Assembly (NCBI RefSeq): GCF_000720135.1
Contig: NZ_JOIU01000021.1
Coordinates: 1-64,000, forward strand
Origin: Streptomyces sp. NRRL S-1022
Lineage (GTDB): Bacteria; Actinomycetota; Actinomycetes; Streptomycetales; Streptomycetaceae
Reading direction: 5' to 3'
DNA: 64,000 nucleotides
Below the pieces are notes generated by a model, which was not told the origin of the DNA, made no database searches, and saw only the letters and a list, made by a program, of their open reading frames with translations. Position 1 is the first letter of the stretch, and every line of letters starts with the position of its first letter. Position numbers and translations under genes: made by a program. Below are positions 52,260-62,099 of the stretch, in pieces.

Positions 52260-55200
52260 GCCCGTGCCCCCGCCCCGTTCGCCCTCAGGTTCCGCAAGTC
52301 CCGCGCGTACTTGGCGACGAGCGCGCGGCCGAGTCCCGGAATGTCCTGGTGCCCGGTCACGGCGCCGGCCCGGACGGCGGCCCGGAACCGCTCGGAGGGG
52401 ATCACCGACCCGGGCACCGGTTCCGCGGGCTCCTTGAAGCCGTGCAGGATGGGCAGCGCCGCGTACTGCCGCTGGGCCTCGGGCAGCGCGCGCATCGCCG
52501 CCTCGAACCGCCGGTACCAGTCGGCGTAGTCGTCCACCCGCTCGATGCGGTGGCCCTCCTGCGCCAGCCAGTCGACGAAGGTGTCGAGGGAGATGCCGTC
52601 GTCGTTCGGGTTCACGAGGCTGAACGTCCGGTACTCCGACGGGGACCGGGGTGCGGTACGACCGCCCAGGGCGACCACGGCCGCAGCGGTGAAGTCGACC
52701 GGCAGACCGTCGTAGTGGGCCCGTTCGGCGTTCCCGCGGTAGAAGGTGCGCGGCGCGATCCCGGTGGCGAGCACACTGAACAGCAGACGGCTGAACATGT
52801 CGGGGACGTTCAGCTGTCCGCCGTAGCGGCTGTGCGCGAGGATCATGTTGGACCGGAAGACGGTGACCGGCAGACCGCACAGGTCGTGCGCCTCCCGCAG
52901 CAGCACCTCGCCGGCCCACTTGCTGGTCGCGTACCCGCCGGCGTAGCCGCCGTCGACCGGCTGGAGGGGCATGGCGACCCGGGGGTCGGCGTCCTCGTCG
53001 AGGGCCGGCTGTCCCGGCCGCGAGGTCGCGACCGCGACACTGGAGATGTAGGTGAACGGTTTCATCCGGCCGGTGAGGGCCAGCTGGACGAGCTCGGCGG
53101 TGCCGACGACGTTGGCCTCGAAGAGGTGCGGATAGGGCAGGACGTGGTTCACCAGCGCGCCGGCGTGCACGATCAGATCCACCTCGCCGGCCAGCCGGTC
53201 CCAGGACGCCTCGTCCAGGCCGAGCCGCGGTTCGGCCATGTCGCCGGCCACGACCTCCAGATGGTCCGCGGCCAGCTCCTCGTACGTCCGCACCAGCTCC
53301 GGGTCGCCGCTGTCGAAGGCCGCGTCCAGCCGCCGCCTGGCCGCGGCGGCGTCCTTCCCGCGCACCAGGGCGATCAGCCGGCCGCCCGCCGGCGCCAGCG
53401 TGCGCAGCCACTCCAGGGCGAGGAAGCGGCCCAGATAGCCGCTCGCGCCGGTCAGCAGCACGGTGCGCGGCTCCCCCGCCGCGCGGGGCAGCGCCCGGGC
53501 GTCGGTGAGGATGCGCGCCTCGACGAACCTGTCGAGGGTGAGGTCCTTGGCGTGGACCTCGGCCGCGCCCTCGCCGTGCACCGAGGCGAAGGTGGGCCGC
53601 CCCGCGGCCGTCCGGCGCCGGGCCTCGATCTGCCCGGCCAGGTGCCGGAGGTCGTACGCGGGGCTGATGACCACGTCCACCGGCACCCGCACGCCGAAGG
53701 TCTCCTCAAGCAGGTTCGAGAAGGACACCGCGGACAGCGAGTCCCCGCCCAGGTCCCTGAAGCGCGCCTCCGGGCCGACCTCGGTCATCGACCCGGCCAG
53801 CAGCGCCCGGGCGGCCCGCTGCACCGTCTCCAGCACCGGCCGGTCCGCGCCGGTGCGCCGGATCTGCGCCAGTTCCCCCTGCTCGCGGGCGGCCGTGTCG
53901 GCGTACAGCTGCTCAAGGCGCTCGCCGTAACGTTCCACCAGCCGGGGCCACAACAGTTTGCGGTGGTCCGAGAGCAGGCCGTTGGCCTGGCTGAACGGTT
54001 CGGTCTCGATCAGGAAGTCACGGGGAATCTCGTACGAGTTGAGCCCGGTCTTCCTGGCCAGTGCCTGGAACGACCCGCTCAGCCGCTGCCGCAGGGCCGG
54101 CTCGTCGCCGTCGAACGCGCCCAGGGCCTCGACGGTGGGGACGACGACGGCGAGGAGGTAGGACCGTTCGCTGTTGCCGTACACGAAGATCTGCCGCACC
54201 AGCGGGCTCGCGGCGAAGACGGCCTCCAGCCCGGAGGTGGCGACGAACTCGCCCTGGGACAGCTTCAGCACGTTCTTGCGGCGGTCCACGATGGCGATCC
54301 GGTCGGGTTCCAGCTCCGCGACGATGTCACCGGTCCGGTAGTAGCCGTCCTCGTCGAACAGCTCCGCAGACAGCTCGGGCTGCTTGTAGTAGCCGGGGAT
54401 GACGGCGTCGGTCCTCAGCAGGAGTTCGCCGCGCGGGTGCGGTGAGTCGGTGCGGAAGTAGCCGAGTTCGGGCACGTCGGCGAGCTTGTAGTCGACCACC
54501 GGCGGGCGCAGCAGCACACCGTCGACCGAGACTCCGGCGGCCTCGGTGGAGCCGTAGACGTTGTGCAGTTCGAGGCCCAGCAGGGACTCGACGAACGCGG
54601 TCAGTTCGGCGGAGAGCGGCGCGGAGCTGTTGCTGGCCCAGGTGACCCGGCCACCCAGGACGTTCTCCCGGATGTCCGCGCGGACCTCGGCCTCGGCCAC
54701 CGCGCGGTCCGTGCCGGCGGCCGTGCGCCGGTCCACCTCGCTGCGGTAGCGCTGGTGGAGCATCTCGCTCACGCGGGGCACCAGGGACAGTTCCGTGGGC
54801 CTGGCCAGGGCGATGTCCTCGAAGAACGTCGACAGATCGCTGCTGGCCGTGAAGTAGCTGGTGCCGCCGCGCACCATGGTGGCCTTCAGCGAGGAATGCC
54901 CGGCCACATGGCTCATCGGCATGTAGTGGAAGGTGACCGCGTAGGTCTCGTCGAAGAGCTTCGCCCAGGCCCCGCCCCACATCGCCCTGGCCAGCCGCTC
55001 GGTGTACATGGCCCCCTTCGGCGTACCGGTGCTCCCGGAGGTGTAGATGAGCATCGCCAGCGGGTCCTCGCCGTCGGCCGCCGCGAACAGCGGGGCCCCG
55101 GGCAGGCCGGCGCCCCGCTCGGCGATGTCCGCCAGGGTGTCCACGACCACGGCGGGCCGGGTCCTCGCGAGGCGCTCGCGGGCCGCGGCGAGGGTCTCAC

Positions 55201-55681
55201 GGTGGTCGTCCGCCTCGGGGTGGACGTCGAAGACCACGAGCCGTCGCACCGAGTCGTTGTCACGTATCAGGTCGACCGCGGCGTCCAGGCGCTCCAGGCT
55301 CGCGGCCACGACGAACGGCTCGGTCTCCGCGAGGATCGACCGCAGCTGGGCCGGCGCGGCGCTGGTCTGGAGCGGGACCGTGACGGCTCCGAGATGGATG
55401 CAGGCGAGGTCGATCGTCGCGTAGTCGCGGCTGGTGAAACCGAGGAGGGCGACCCGGTCCCCGGCGGTCAGCGGGTGGTCCGGCCGGTGGTGCCACTCAC
55501 TGGCGACCGCCCGGACCCGCGCCCACAGCTCGCGGTAGCTGGTCGTCTCGTATCGGGGCAGCAGCCGCATCGCGACCCGGCCCGTGCCGGGGTCCCGCGT
55601 GAACTCCTTCACGCGTTCTCCGACGGCGGGGCGGTCCGCGTGGCGCTCCATGAGAGATGCCACCACTTGCGCAAGTCGCAT
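52256..55681 (-). CDS. car: Carboxylic acid reductase (adenylation-carrier-reductase)
   Basis: A 1141-residue enzyme that reduces carboxylic acids to aldehydes with ATP and NADPH. The adenylation domain (about residues 1-620) has [16 protein letters not shown] and [12 protein letters not shown]. The carrier domain has [11 protein letters not shown], with Ser648 as the phosphopantetheine site. The reductase domain starts near residue 740 with [17 protein letters not shown] and has [15 protein letters not shown]. Similarity to the Nocardia-type CAR is high through all three domains. It needs a phosphopantetheinyl transferase, not seen in this window. I chose the ATG at 55681 before [20 protein letters not shown]. 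Confidence 0.93.
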   Translation of the reverse strand: MRLAQVVASLMERHADRPAVGERVKEFTRDPGTGRVAMRLLPRYETTSYRELWARVRAVASEWHHRPDHPLTAGDRVALLGFTSRDYATIDLACIHLGAVTVPLQTSAAPAQLRSILAETEPFVVAASLERLDAAVDLIRDNDSVRRLVVFDVHPEADDHRETLAAARERLARTRPAVVVDTLADIAERGAGLPGAPLFAAADGEDPLAMLIYTSGSTGTPKGAMYTERLARAMWGGAWAKLFDETYAVTFHYMPMSHVAGHSSLKATMVRGGTSYFTASSDLSTFFEDIALARPTELSLVPRVSEMLHQRYRSEVDRRTAAGTDRAVAEAEVRADIRENVLGGRVTWASNSSAPLSAELTAFVESLLGLELHNVYGSTEAAGVSVDGVLLRPPVVDYKLADVPELGYFRTDSPHPRGELLLRTDAVIPGYYKQPELSAELFDEDGYYRTGDIVAELEPDRIAIVDRRKNVLKLSQGEFVATSGLEAVFAASPLVRQIFVYGNSERSYLLAVVVPTVEALGAFDGDEPALRQRLSGSFQALARKTGLNSYEIPRDFLIETEPFSQANGLLSDHRKLLWPRLVERYGERLEQLYADTAAREQGELAQIRRTGADRPVLETVQRAARALLAGSMTEVGPEARFRDLGGDSLSAVSFSNLLEETFGVRVPVDVVISPAYDLRHLAGQIEARRRTAAGRPTFASVHGEGAAEVHAKDLTLDRFVEARILTDARALPRAAGEPRTVLLTGASGYLGRFLALEWLRTLAPAGGRLIALVRGKDAAAARRRLDAAFDSGDPELVRTYEELAADHLEVVAGDMAEPRLGLDEASWDRLAGEVDLIVHAGALVNHVLPYPHLFEANVVGTAELVQLALTGRMKPFTYISSVAVATSRPGQPALDEDADPRVAMPLQPVDGGYAGGYATSKWAGEVLLREAHDLCGLPVTVFRSNMILAHSRYGGQLNVPDMFSRLLFSVLATGIAPRTFYRGNAERAHYDGLPVDFTAAAVVALGGRTAPRSPSEYRTFSLVNPNDDGISLDTFVDWLAQEGHRIERVDDYADWYRRFEAAMRALPEAQRQYAALPILHGFKEPAEPVPGSVIPSERFRAAVRAGAVTGHQDIPGLGRALVAKYARDLRNLRANGAGARA

Positions 55682-55849
55682 GCTGAGTCTCCGCGTCGCA
55701 GGATTGGCCGGCTTCAGGGATGAGGAAGAGGACGGCTGACGGGCGCGTACGCCACGCTTGCAGCTCGTCACCCGAAGATAGGCACAGGGCGACGGGATCC
55801 CGGAGCAATCGGCCGACGATCTGTCATGTCGGCGGCGGGCGGCCCCTGG

Positions 55850-56758
55850 TCAGGGCCGCAGCACCACCTTGCCGGCCGTGCGCCGGGCCAGCAGGTCCTC
55901 ATGGGCGCGGCGGGCCTCGGCGAGCGGGTACGGCGGGTGCACCACCGGCTTGAGGCTGCCGTGCGCGGTCAGCGACAGCAGTTCCCGGAGGGGGCCGGTG
56001 AACGCGCCCGGCGCGGCCAGCGTGGGGCGCAGCCAGAAGCCGACGACGGCGGCGTTCAGCCGGCCGAGACGGGCGGGGTCGACGGGAGTGAACCCGGTCC
56101 GCGCGGAGTTGCCGTAGCTGACCAGGCGTCCGCCCGGGGCGAGTGAGTCCAGGGCGCTGTCGAAGAGTTCACCGCCGACGGCGTCGAGGATCACGTCGGC
56201 GCGCTCGGCCAGCGGGTAGCCGACGGCGGCGTCCGCGCCGAGGTCCAGGGCGAGCCGCCGCTTCCCGGGGGTGGAGGCCTGTGCCCAGACCCGCCCGGCG
56301 CCGAACTGTCCGGCCAGCTGTACGGCGAGGGTGCCGACACCGCCCGCCGCGGAGTGCACGACCACGGTCTCGCCCGCGCGGATCCGGGCGGCGGTGCGCA
56401 GCAGGTGCCAGGCGGTCAGGCCCTGCACCAGCAGGGCGAGGGCGGCCCCGGCGTCCAGGTCCTCGGGGATCTCGGTCAGGGCGGACTCCTTCGCCACCGC
56501 CTGCTGCGCATAGCCGTGGGACACGCGTGCCAGCACCCGCCGGCCGTCCTCGGTCCGACCCACGACCTCGCTGCCGGGGATGTGGGGCAGCGCACCGGCG
56601 TCCAGGTAGGAGCCGTCCACCTGGTGGATGTCGGCGAAGTTCACCCCGGCGGCCTCGACGGTGATCAGGACCTCGCCGGGCCGGGGCCGCGGGCGGGGTA
56701 CGTCGACGACGGTGAGCACTTCGGGACCGCCGAAGCGGTCGAACCGTATGGCGATCAT
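55850..56758 (-). CDS. Zinc-free quinone oxidoreductase-like MDR dehydrogenase
   Basis: A 302-residue medium-chain dehydrogenase of the NADPH:quinone oxidoreductase group. The N-terminal catalytic-domain segment is EAAGVNFADIHQVDGSY. The cofactor motif is VVHSAAGGVGTLAVQLAGQFG. It lacks the structural zinc cysteines of alcohol dehydrogenases. It might reduce an enoyl or quinone substrate in the island. A start at GTG 56767 is three codons longer; no strong ribosome site helps to decide. Confidence 0.88.
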   Translation of the reverse strand: MIAIRFDRFGGPEVLTVVDVPRPRPRPGEVLITVEAAGVNFADIHQVDGSYLDAGALPHIPGSEVVGRTEDGRRVLARVSHGYAQQAVAKESALTEIPEDLDAGAALALLVQGLTAWHLLRTAARIRAGETVVVHSAAGGVGTLAVQLAGQFGAGRVWAQASTPGKRRLALDLGADAAVGYPLAERADVILDAVGGELFDSALDSLAPGGRLVSYGNSARTGFTPVDPARLGRLNAAVVGFWLRPTLAAPGAFTGPLRELLSLTAHGSLKPVVHPPYPLAEARRAHEDLLARRTAGKVVLRP

Positions 56759-56967
56759 GCCGGGCACGATATCGCGCCACTGTCGGTGACGTTCCGTACC
56801 CGGTGTGCCGGTGACGTGGTAGGAGTGGGAGGCGGTGCACGGCGCGGGGGAGCGCGGGCCGTCCGTGGCCGGGCATCCGGCAGCGCCGCCCGGCAGGTCC
56901 GCGTGCGGTCACTTCCCGCTCACCTCTGCCGTTTCTTCGTTCCCCTTCTCCCGGAGTGCGCCTCGTG

Positions 56968-57708
56968 ATGCAGGACCGTGCCGCAAAGACGCGACGACAA
57001 CTGATCCGCTCCGCCGCCGAGCTCTTCGAACGGGACGGATTCGCCGGGGCCTCCATCGGGCAGATCTGCGCCCGGGCCGACGTCAGCCGCGGCGCGCTCC
57101 ACTTCCATTTCCGGAACAAGCAGGCCCTCGGTGAGGCGGTCGAGTCGACCGCGAGGGAGATCCTGCTGTGCGTGACCGGGCAGGTCCCGGCCGGGCACCC
57201 CGCACCGCTGCAGGTCCTCGTCGACACCTCGCACGCGCTCGCCGAGCGGGTGTCGTGCGACCTGGTGCTCCGCGCCGGATTCGGCCTTGCCCACGACGCC
57301 GGCTGGCACAGCGAGGTGAGCCTGTGGCAGCACTGGCGGCACTGGGTGCGCGGGCTGCTCGATCTCGCCCGGCGGCAGGGGAGTCTGGCGGTCGACGCCG
57401 ATCTTGACGACGCCGTTTCCGCCATCACTGCGCTGATGGCCGGGCTGGAGGGGCTGGAACGGGAACCGGGCGGCGACCGGATCGCGCAGTCGGTGACGCC
57501 GTTCTGGCGGCTGGTGCTGCCGCGGCTGGCAGCGGAGCCGGTGCGGGACCGGATCGAGGCCGCGGGCAGCTTCGCCGCCGCGGCCGGCGAACCGCCGCTG
57601 GACCGCTGGCAGTCGGAGGGCGATGCGGCGCCTCACGCGTGCGGCTCGATGTCCGACCCGGAGCTGTGCTGTGTCCCCCGCCGGGAGATGAGCGGTTCCG
57701 CGTCGTGA
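56968..57708 (+). CDS. TetR-family regulator of the butyrolactone-receptor-like type
   Basis: A 246-residue regulator. The HTH is ASIGQICARADVSRGALHFHFRNKQALGEAV, and the overall pattern resembles pseudo-receptors of the ScbR2/JadR2 type. HSEVSLWQHWRHWVRGLLDLARRQG is typical of that ligand domain. The C-terminus extends about 40 residues past the normal end and has CCVPRREMSGSAS. GGAG stands 11 bases before the ATG at 56968; GTG at 56965 is equally possible. It could respond to the AfsA product or to an antibiotic. Confidence 0.82.
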   Translation: MQDRAAKTRRQLIRSAAELFERDGFAGASIGQICARADVSRGALHFHFRNKQALGEAVESTAREILLCVTGQVPAGHPAPLQVLVDTSHALAERVSCDLVLRAGFGLAHDAGWHSEVSLWQHWRHWVRGLLDLARRQGSLAVDADLDDAVSAITALMAGLEGLEREPGGDRIAQSVTPFWRLVLPRLAAEPVRDRIEAAGSFAAAAGEPPLDRWQSEGDAAPHACGSMSDPELCCVPRREMSGSAS

Positions 57709-57807
57709 GCCCGGCGCCACGGCTCCGCGGGGAACGCCGGGCCGCTGTCGGCGGCCGGTGCCCGTCCGGACAGCGCTGCCGTGTCCCTCGGGAGCCGTGA
57801 GAGTCCG

Positions 57808-58461
57808 TCAGCGGGGCACGGCGGTCGGGAAGGTCCGGGCCGGGGGTGCGCCGGCACGCTCCGGCCCGTGCTGTGCGGCGCGCTGTGCCATGCCGTCGAG
57901 GAGGGTCTCCAGACCCAGTTCGAAGTCGTCCTCGGTCGCCCTCAACGGTGACTGCTCGGGCTTGTCGCCGCCGGTGAGCAGTTGCTGGGCCAGGTGCTGG
58001 ATGCAAACGCCCTGTACGTACGACCACACGGCGATCGAGAAGGACCGTGCGAGGTCCGGGTCGTCGGTGAGGTCCGCGAGCGCGTCGACCATCCAGTCGA
58101 GGCACGAGGTGTCCGAGAAGTGCCGGGCGGAGCTCGACGTCACCAGCGCCCAGGGGTGGGTGCAGTACACCTCCCAGTCGAGCCGGGCCGCGAGCCTCAT
58201 CGCCTCGCGCCAGTCAGGCGGCGCGGGTTCCGGATAAGGGTGTTCGTTGCACGCCGCGCGGGTGATCGCGGTGATCAGCGCGTCCTTGTTGGCCACATGC
58301 CGATAGAGCGACATGACGCCCGAGTCCAGCTCGGTCGCCAGGCGCCGCATCGAGAGCGCGGCGATTCCCTCGGCGTCCGCGATACGCATCGCGGCCGCCA
58401 CGATCGCGCCCCGCGACAGGCCGCGTGAAGTCACTTGCCTGCCTTGTGCATTGAAGGTCAT
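57808..58461 (-). CDS. TetR-family repressor of the MFS exporter gene
   Basis: A 217-residue TetR protein with a tetracycline-repressor-like C-terminal domain. The HTH is ALSMRRLATELDSGVMSLYRHVANKDALI. ERAGAPPARTFPTAVPR ends the protein. It is divergent from the MFS exporter, across a 157-bp region with four GTAC-rich operators. TATAGT lies 6 bases before its ATG, so its transcript is probably leaderless. It most likely represses both itself and the exporter. Confidence 0.9.
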   Translation of the reverse strand: MTFNAQGRQVTSRGLSRGAIVAAAMRIADAEGIAALSMRRLATELDSGVMSLYRHVANKDALITAITRAACNEHPYPEPAPPDWREAMRLAARLDWEVYCTHPWALVTSSSARHFSDTSCLDWMVDALADLTDDPDLARSFSIAVWSYVQGVCIQHLAQQLLTGGDKPEQSPLRATEDDFELGLETLLDGMAQRAAQHGPERAGAPPARTFPTAVPR

Positions 58462-58462
58462 G

Positions 58463-58475
58463 GGGTACTATACCC
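58463..58475 (-). promoter_or_regulatory. TATAGT promoter element at the TetR start
   Basis: On the minus strand TATAGT is followed within 6 bases by the TetR ATG at 58461, leaving no room for a ribosome site. The sequence GGGTA-CTA-TACCC is a perfect short palindrome over the same bases. A leaderless transcript is likely, with the first GTAC operator near its -35 region. Confidence 0.55.
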
Positions 58476-58483
58476 AACAGTCT

Positions 58484-58571
58484 GCGTACACCGTACGCAC
58501 AGTTTTCGCGTACGCCGTACGCGCGGCTCGTACGGACACCCGTACGCCGGTTTATCGCGTACGCCGTATGC
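58484..58571. promoter_or_regulatory. Array of four TetR operators between tetR and the MFS gene
   Basis: GCGTAC-NCC-GTAYGC palindromes occur at 58484-58498, 58508-58522 and 58557-58571. A degenerate fourth copy at about 58533-58547 keeps only the right half (CCGTACGC). The copies are 24-25 bp apart. The array fills the region between the divergent starts. Each palindrome would be bound by a TetR dimer. Confidence 0.85.
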
Positions 58572-58618
58572 AGCGTTTTCGCCACCTCTTTGCACCTCCT
58601 CCTGAAAGGTTGCCCCCC

Positions 58619-60130
58619 GTGACTTCCCTCGATTTAGTCGCGGAGCGTGCCGACCGGCGGGCCTGGCTGGGTCTCGTCATCGTCCTCGGCCCGGTCGCAC
58701 TCGTCGCGATGGACGGCTCCGTCCTCTATCTCGCGATGCCGAGCATCACGTCCGCGATCACGCCCAGTACCGACCAGGCGCTGTGGATCCTGGACATCTA
58801 CGGCTTCGTGGTCTCGTCCCTGCTCATCGCCTTCGGCAACCTCGGTGACCGCTACGGCCGCCTCAAGTTCCTGGTGACCGGTGCGGCGGTCTTCGGCGCC
58901 GGCTCGGCGGGCGCCGCGTTCGCGCCGAACCCCGAGATCCTCATCGCCTGCCGTGCGCTGATGGGGCTCGGCGGCGCCACCCTGCTGCCCGCCGGGCTCG
59001 CCATCATCGGCAACCTCTTCCACAACCCCAGGCAGCGCTCCCAGGCCATCGGCATCTTCGCGGCGACGTTCGCCGCCGGGTTCGCGGCCGGACCGGTGAT
59101 CGGCGGCCTGCTGCTCAGCCGTTTCGACTGGGGCTCGGTCTTCCTCATCAACCTTCCGGTCGTGGTGCTGTTCGTGGCCTTCGCCCCGGTGCTGCTGCGT
59201 GAGGTCCGCACCTCCAACCCCGGCCGGGTCGACGCCGTCAGCGTGGTGCTGTCCGCCGTCGGCATCCTGCTGGCCGTCTACTCGGTCAAGACGGCGGCGG
59301 CGGAGGGTTTCTCCGCGACGCAGCTCGTCATCGGGCTCGTCGGCGTCGCCGTCCTGGTGTGGTTCGTGCGCCGTCAGCTCACGCTGGAGTACCCCCTGCT
59401 GGACCTGCGGCTGTTCAAGGACCACGTCTTCGCCGTCGCGATCCTCACCGGCCTGCTCTCGCTCGTCGCCTGGGCCGCCGCGGGCTATCTGAGCGGCATG
59501 TACCTCCAGTCGGTCCTCGGGTACAGCGTCCTGACGGCGGCCCTGCTGGCGCTGCCGGGCGCGGCGGTCCTCACCGCCTCGTGCATCGGGGCGAGCGGCG
59601 TGGTGGACCGGATCGGCAAGCGGTCGGCGCTCATCGCCTCGCACTTCTTCATGGGCTTCGGTCTGCTGCTTCTGCTGCTGACCAGCACCGAGCACGGCGT
59701 GGCGGCGTTCATCGCCTCCACCGTCGTCACCGGCGTCGGCTACGGCTTCTCCTTCAGCCTGGTCGCGGACACCGCCGTCGCGGCGGTGCCGGCCGAGCGT
59801 GCCGGGTCGGCCGCGTCGATCGCCGAGACCAGCAACGAGCTGGGCAACGCGCTCGGCATCTCGCTGCTCGGCTCGCTCGCGGCCCTCGTCTTCCGGCTGG
59901 CCGGCCCCGACGTGGCGGGCACGCTCGACGAGACGCTGGACACGCCGGGGCTGTCCGCGGCCGCCGCGGCAGAGGCCAAGGACGCCTTCCTCAGCGGTCT
60001 GCACGTCGCGGTCGGCGTGGCGAGCGTGCTCTGCCTGGCCCTCGGCGTACTCGCCCTGCGCTGGGTGCCGAAGGAGGACGCTACGGCCGCCGGCGCGGGC
60101 GCGGAGACCGAGACGGCGGCGACGCACTGA
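58619..60130 (+). CDS. MFS drug exporter (DHA2, 14-helix EmrB/QacA type) with a TTA codon
   Basis: A 503-residue major-facilitator exporter with about 14 membrane segments. Motif D1-like VALVAMDGSVLYLAMPSI is in helix 1, and loop 2-3 has NLGDRYGRLKFLV. GFAAGPVIGGLLLSRFDWGSVF is motif C in helix 5. It would export a lipophilic compound. The GTG start follows GAAAGG. Codon 6 is TTA (58634-58636), rare in Streptomyces, so translation may depend on bldA tRNA. It is divergent from its TetR and followed by a hairpin terminator. Confidence 0.92.
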   Translation: MTSLDLVAERADRRAWLGLVIVLGPVALVAMDGSVLYLAMPSITSAITPSTDQALWILDIYGFVVSSLLIAFGNLGDRYGRLKFLVTGAAVFGAGSAGAAFAPNPEILIACRALMGLGGATLLPAGLAIIGNLFHNPRQRSQAIGIFAATFAAGFAAGPVIGGLLLSRFDWGSVFLINLPVVVLFVAFAPVLLREVRTSNPGRVDAVSVVLSAVGILLAVYSVKTAAAEGFSATQLVIGLVGVAVLVWFVRRQLTLEYPLLDLRLFKDHVFAVAILTGLLSLVAWAAAGYLSGMYLQSVLGYSVLTAALLALPGAAVLTASCIGASGVVDRIGKRSALIASHFFMGFGLLLLLLTSTEHGVAAFIASTVVTGVGYGFSFSLVADTAVAAVPAERAGSAASIAETSNELGNALGISLLGSLAALVFRLAGPDVAGTLDETLDTPGLSAAAAAEAKDAFLSGLHVAVGVASVLCLALGVLALRWVPKEDATAAGAGAETETAATH

Positions 60131-60158
60131 CGCACCCGCCCTTCCGGCCCTGCGGTCC

Positions 60159-60178
60159 GGCCCCTGACGCCAGGGGCC
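60159..60178 (+). terminator. Hairpin terminator after the MFS gene
   Basis: Arms GGCCCCTG and CAGGGGCC pair perfectly around the loop ACGC, 28 bp after the MFS stop. It probably also serves the convergent afsA gene. Confidence 0.75.
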
Positions 60179-60323
60179 CGGCCACGGGGCCGAGGCGTGT
60201 TCCCGTGCGGTGCCGCCGGAGCAGGAGCCGTGACGACAGCGGCCGGACGGCCCCCGGCCTCGACCGCCTCCGCCCGCCGGGGCCGCACAGGTCCGCTCCC
60301 CTCGAACGTCAGGCGCGCGAACG

Positions 60324-61211
60324 TCAGGCGCGCGTGCGGTAGTCGACACGGAAGGCGGGCTCGTCCCCCTGGATCCCCGTGACCCGGAGGGCACCCGGCT
60401 CCGGCAGCGGCTCGGTCTCGATCCAGCACGGCTGGTCGAACTCGACGTACCGCCAGTAGGTGGCCTCGATCCCGGCCGGGGCGAAGGGGGCCGGGGAGCA
60501 GTGGGCCCGCGCCGCCTGGTCGGCGGACTCCAGCAGGGCCAGGCCCGGCACATGGTCGACGGGGTGGTCGAAGAGGAGATGGTTGCCCGGGTCGTTGCGC
60601 AGCAGCCAGCGGCCCGGGCGGTCCCCCGCGGCGAGTGCCACGTCCGCCGCGCAGGCGCGCCCGACCGACCGGGCGTCCAGGGGCGCCGGCACCGGCCACG
60701 CCCCCCAGTCCACGGTGCGCCGGGCACCGCGGACACGTCCGTAGACCCGTTCCGAGATCCAGGCGAACTCGCTCTCGGCGCGGGCCACCGTCACCCCGTC
60801 CCGCCGCACGTGGAAGGACATGTGCAGCGCGCTCGCCGTACGCCGCCTGCCCCCGCTCTCCGACACGGTGACGTGCACGTCCAGCGCCGAGGTCCGGCCG
60901 CGGGGTATGCGCAGGCCCGGCGCGATGCTGAAGGAGAGCGTGCTCAGCATGGTCTGGTGGGTCAGCGGCACGCCGAACGCGGCGTGCGCGACGACCAGTC
61001 CGGTCTGCCGGACGGTCTGTGCCAGGACGCGCGGATCGTAGGGCAGGTCCCCCTGGACGGCGGGCCACGTGACCCCCAGGGTGAACTCCCGGGCGGTCAG
61101 CCGCTCCCAGCCGGTGACGAATAAGTACTCCTCGCGCCGCAGATGGGCATAGGAGCACAGGAGAGCCGGCGACGGGGCGTGCGGGTGCGGGGCGAGAGTG
61201 AGGTCGTTCAA
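60324..61211 (-). CDS. afsA: AfsA-type gamma-butyrolactone synthase
   Basis: A 295-residue protein with two AfsA hot-dog domains. It condenses a beta-ketoacyl chain with a C3 unit to start the butyrolactone signal. Typical segments are HAPSPALLCSYAHLRREEYLFVTG, ARPAVQGDLPYDPRVLA-type sequence around residue 60, and GNHLLFDHPVDHVPGLALLE in the second domain. The start is TTG at 61211, with AGGGGGA close by. It is divergent from an ArpA-type receptor, the usual signal/receptor pairing. No reductase or phosphatase gene for later signal steps is adjacent, so those enzymes are elsewhere or replaced. Confidence 0.92.
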   Translation of the reverse strand: MNDLTLAPHPHAPSPALLCSYAHLRREEYLFVTGWERLTAREFTLGVTWPAVQGDLPYDPRVLAQTVRQTGLVVAHAAFGVPLTHQTMLSTLSFSIAPGLRIPRGRTSALDVHVTVSESGGRRRTASALHMSFHVRRDGVTVARAESEFAWISERVYGRVRGARRTVDWGAWPVPAPLDARSVGRACAADVALAAGDRPGRWLLRNDPGNHLLFDHPVDHVPGLALLESADQAARAHCSPAPFAPAGIEATYWRYVEFDQPCWIETEPLPEPGALRVTGIQGDEPAFRVDYRTRA

Positions 61212-61256
61212 CGGTCCCCCTGGTCTGTGGTGTCAGGCCACACTCGTTACGCTGTT

Positions 61257-61284
61257 AAAGTACCGGATCTCCGTTCGGTTTTTT
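61257..61284. promoter_or_regulatory. Imperfect inverted repeat between afsA and its receptor gene
   Basis: AAAGTACCG (61257-61265) and CGGTTTTTT (61276-61284) pair at 7 of 9 positions around a 10-base spacer. The elements are TACCG/CGGTT-like half-sites, as in ARE operators, but spacing is wider than in the 51384 site. It lies in the AT-rich divergent promoter of afsA and the receptor, so a receptor site is plausible. Confidence 0.45.
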
Positions 61285-61338
61285 ACATAGTAAGTGTGAA
61301 GCCAAGCACTGGTAAAGGCGTTGACCGGGAGGAGCTGC

Positions 61339-61962
61339 GTGGGGAGGCAGGAACGGGCGGTCCACACCCGGCGGGTCATCCTTGAGGCCGCCGCCGCGAT
61401 GTTCAACGAGTTCGGGTACGACGCCACCACCATCGGCGGCCTCATCGAGCGCACCCGGCTCACCCGCGGAGGCCTGTACTTCCACTTCGCCTCCAAGGAA
61501 CAGCTGGCACGCGCCATCCTCGACGAGACGGCGGCCCTGGCACCGGTTCCGCCGCAGGCCGTGAAGCTGCAGGAGTGGGTCGACACCGCGCTGCTGCTCG
61601 CCTACCGCCTGCCCCGCGACCCGCTGCTCGGCGCCACCGTCCGGCTGTCGGTCGACCTCAGGGCCCGCCGGCTGTTCGGCACCTGCTGGCCCCGGTGGAT
61701 CGACGCGGGCGAGGAGTTGCTGCGCGCAGCCCGCGAGCAGGGGGAACTGCTCGGCCATGTCGAGCCGTCGGAGGTGGCGCGGCTGCTCACCGCCTCCTGG
61801 ACCGGGATCCGGCTGATCACCGAGGCCCTGCCCGAGGGCGAACTCTGCAAGGAGGTCTCCGTCTTCCTGGAGTTGGTCCTGCCCAACATCGCCCGCCCCG
61901 GGGTGCTGGCGAAGCTCGACACCTCGCCGCACCGGGCCGTCGCCCTCGCCCGGTCCACCTGA
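61339..61962 (+). CDS. ArpA/ScbR-type gamma-butyrolactone receptor
   Basis: A 207-residue TetR-family receptor. The HTH is ATTIGGLIERTRLTRGGLYFHFASKEQLARAIL. The ligand domain carries QEWVDTALLLAYRLPRDPLLGATVRLSVD, and VLAKLDTSPHRAVAL ends the protein. The similarity to the receptor at 50.7 kb is high throughout, so one arose from the other by duplication. GGGAGGAG lies 4 bases before the GTG at 61339. The location beside afsA makes it the likely cognate receptor. Confidence 0.92.
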   Translation: MGRQERAVHTRRVILEAAAAMFNEFGYDATTIGGLIERTRLTRGGLYFHFASKEQLARAILDETAALAPVPPQAVKLQEWVDTALLLAYRLPRDPLLGATVRLSVDLRARRLFGTCWPRWIDAGEELLRAAREQGELLGHVEPSEVARLLTASWTGIRLITEALPEGELCKEVSVFLELVLPNIARPGVLAKLDTSPHRAVALARST

Positions 61963-61989
61963 GGCGGACCGCCCTCCCCGCCGCCGCGC

Positions 61990-62005
61990 GGCCGGCCCGC
62001 CGGCC
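61990..62005 (+). terminator. Hairpin after the receptor gene
   Basis: Arms GGCCGGC and GCCGGCC are separated only by CC, and lie 27 bp after the stop. The very short loop makes the hairpin less certain. Confidence 0.5.
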
Positions 62006-62099
62006 GGCTCGTGTGAATGTGCGACCCGTCGTGCATGCTTCGTACGGAAACAGGACGTGAGTCCTTTTCCGGGGCGGCGGAGGCGAACGGGGGAGCGAG

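Noticed and set aside
58313..58618. N-terminal extension of the MFS protein
   Set aside because: It would run across the operator array and the TetR promoter; GTG 58619 has a ribosome site and fits the family start.
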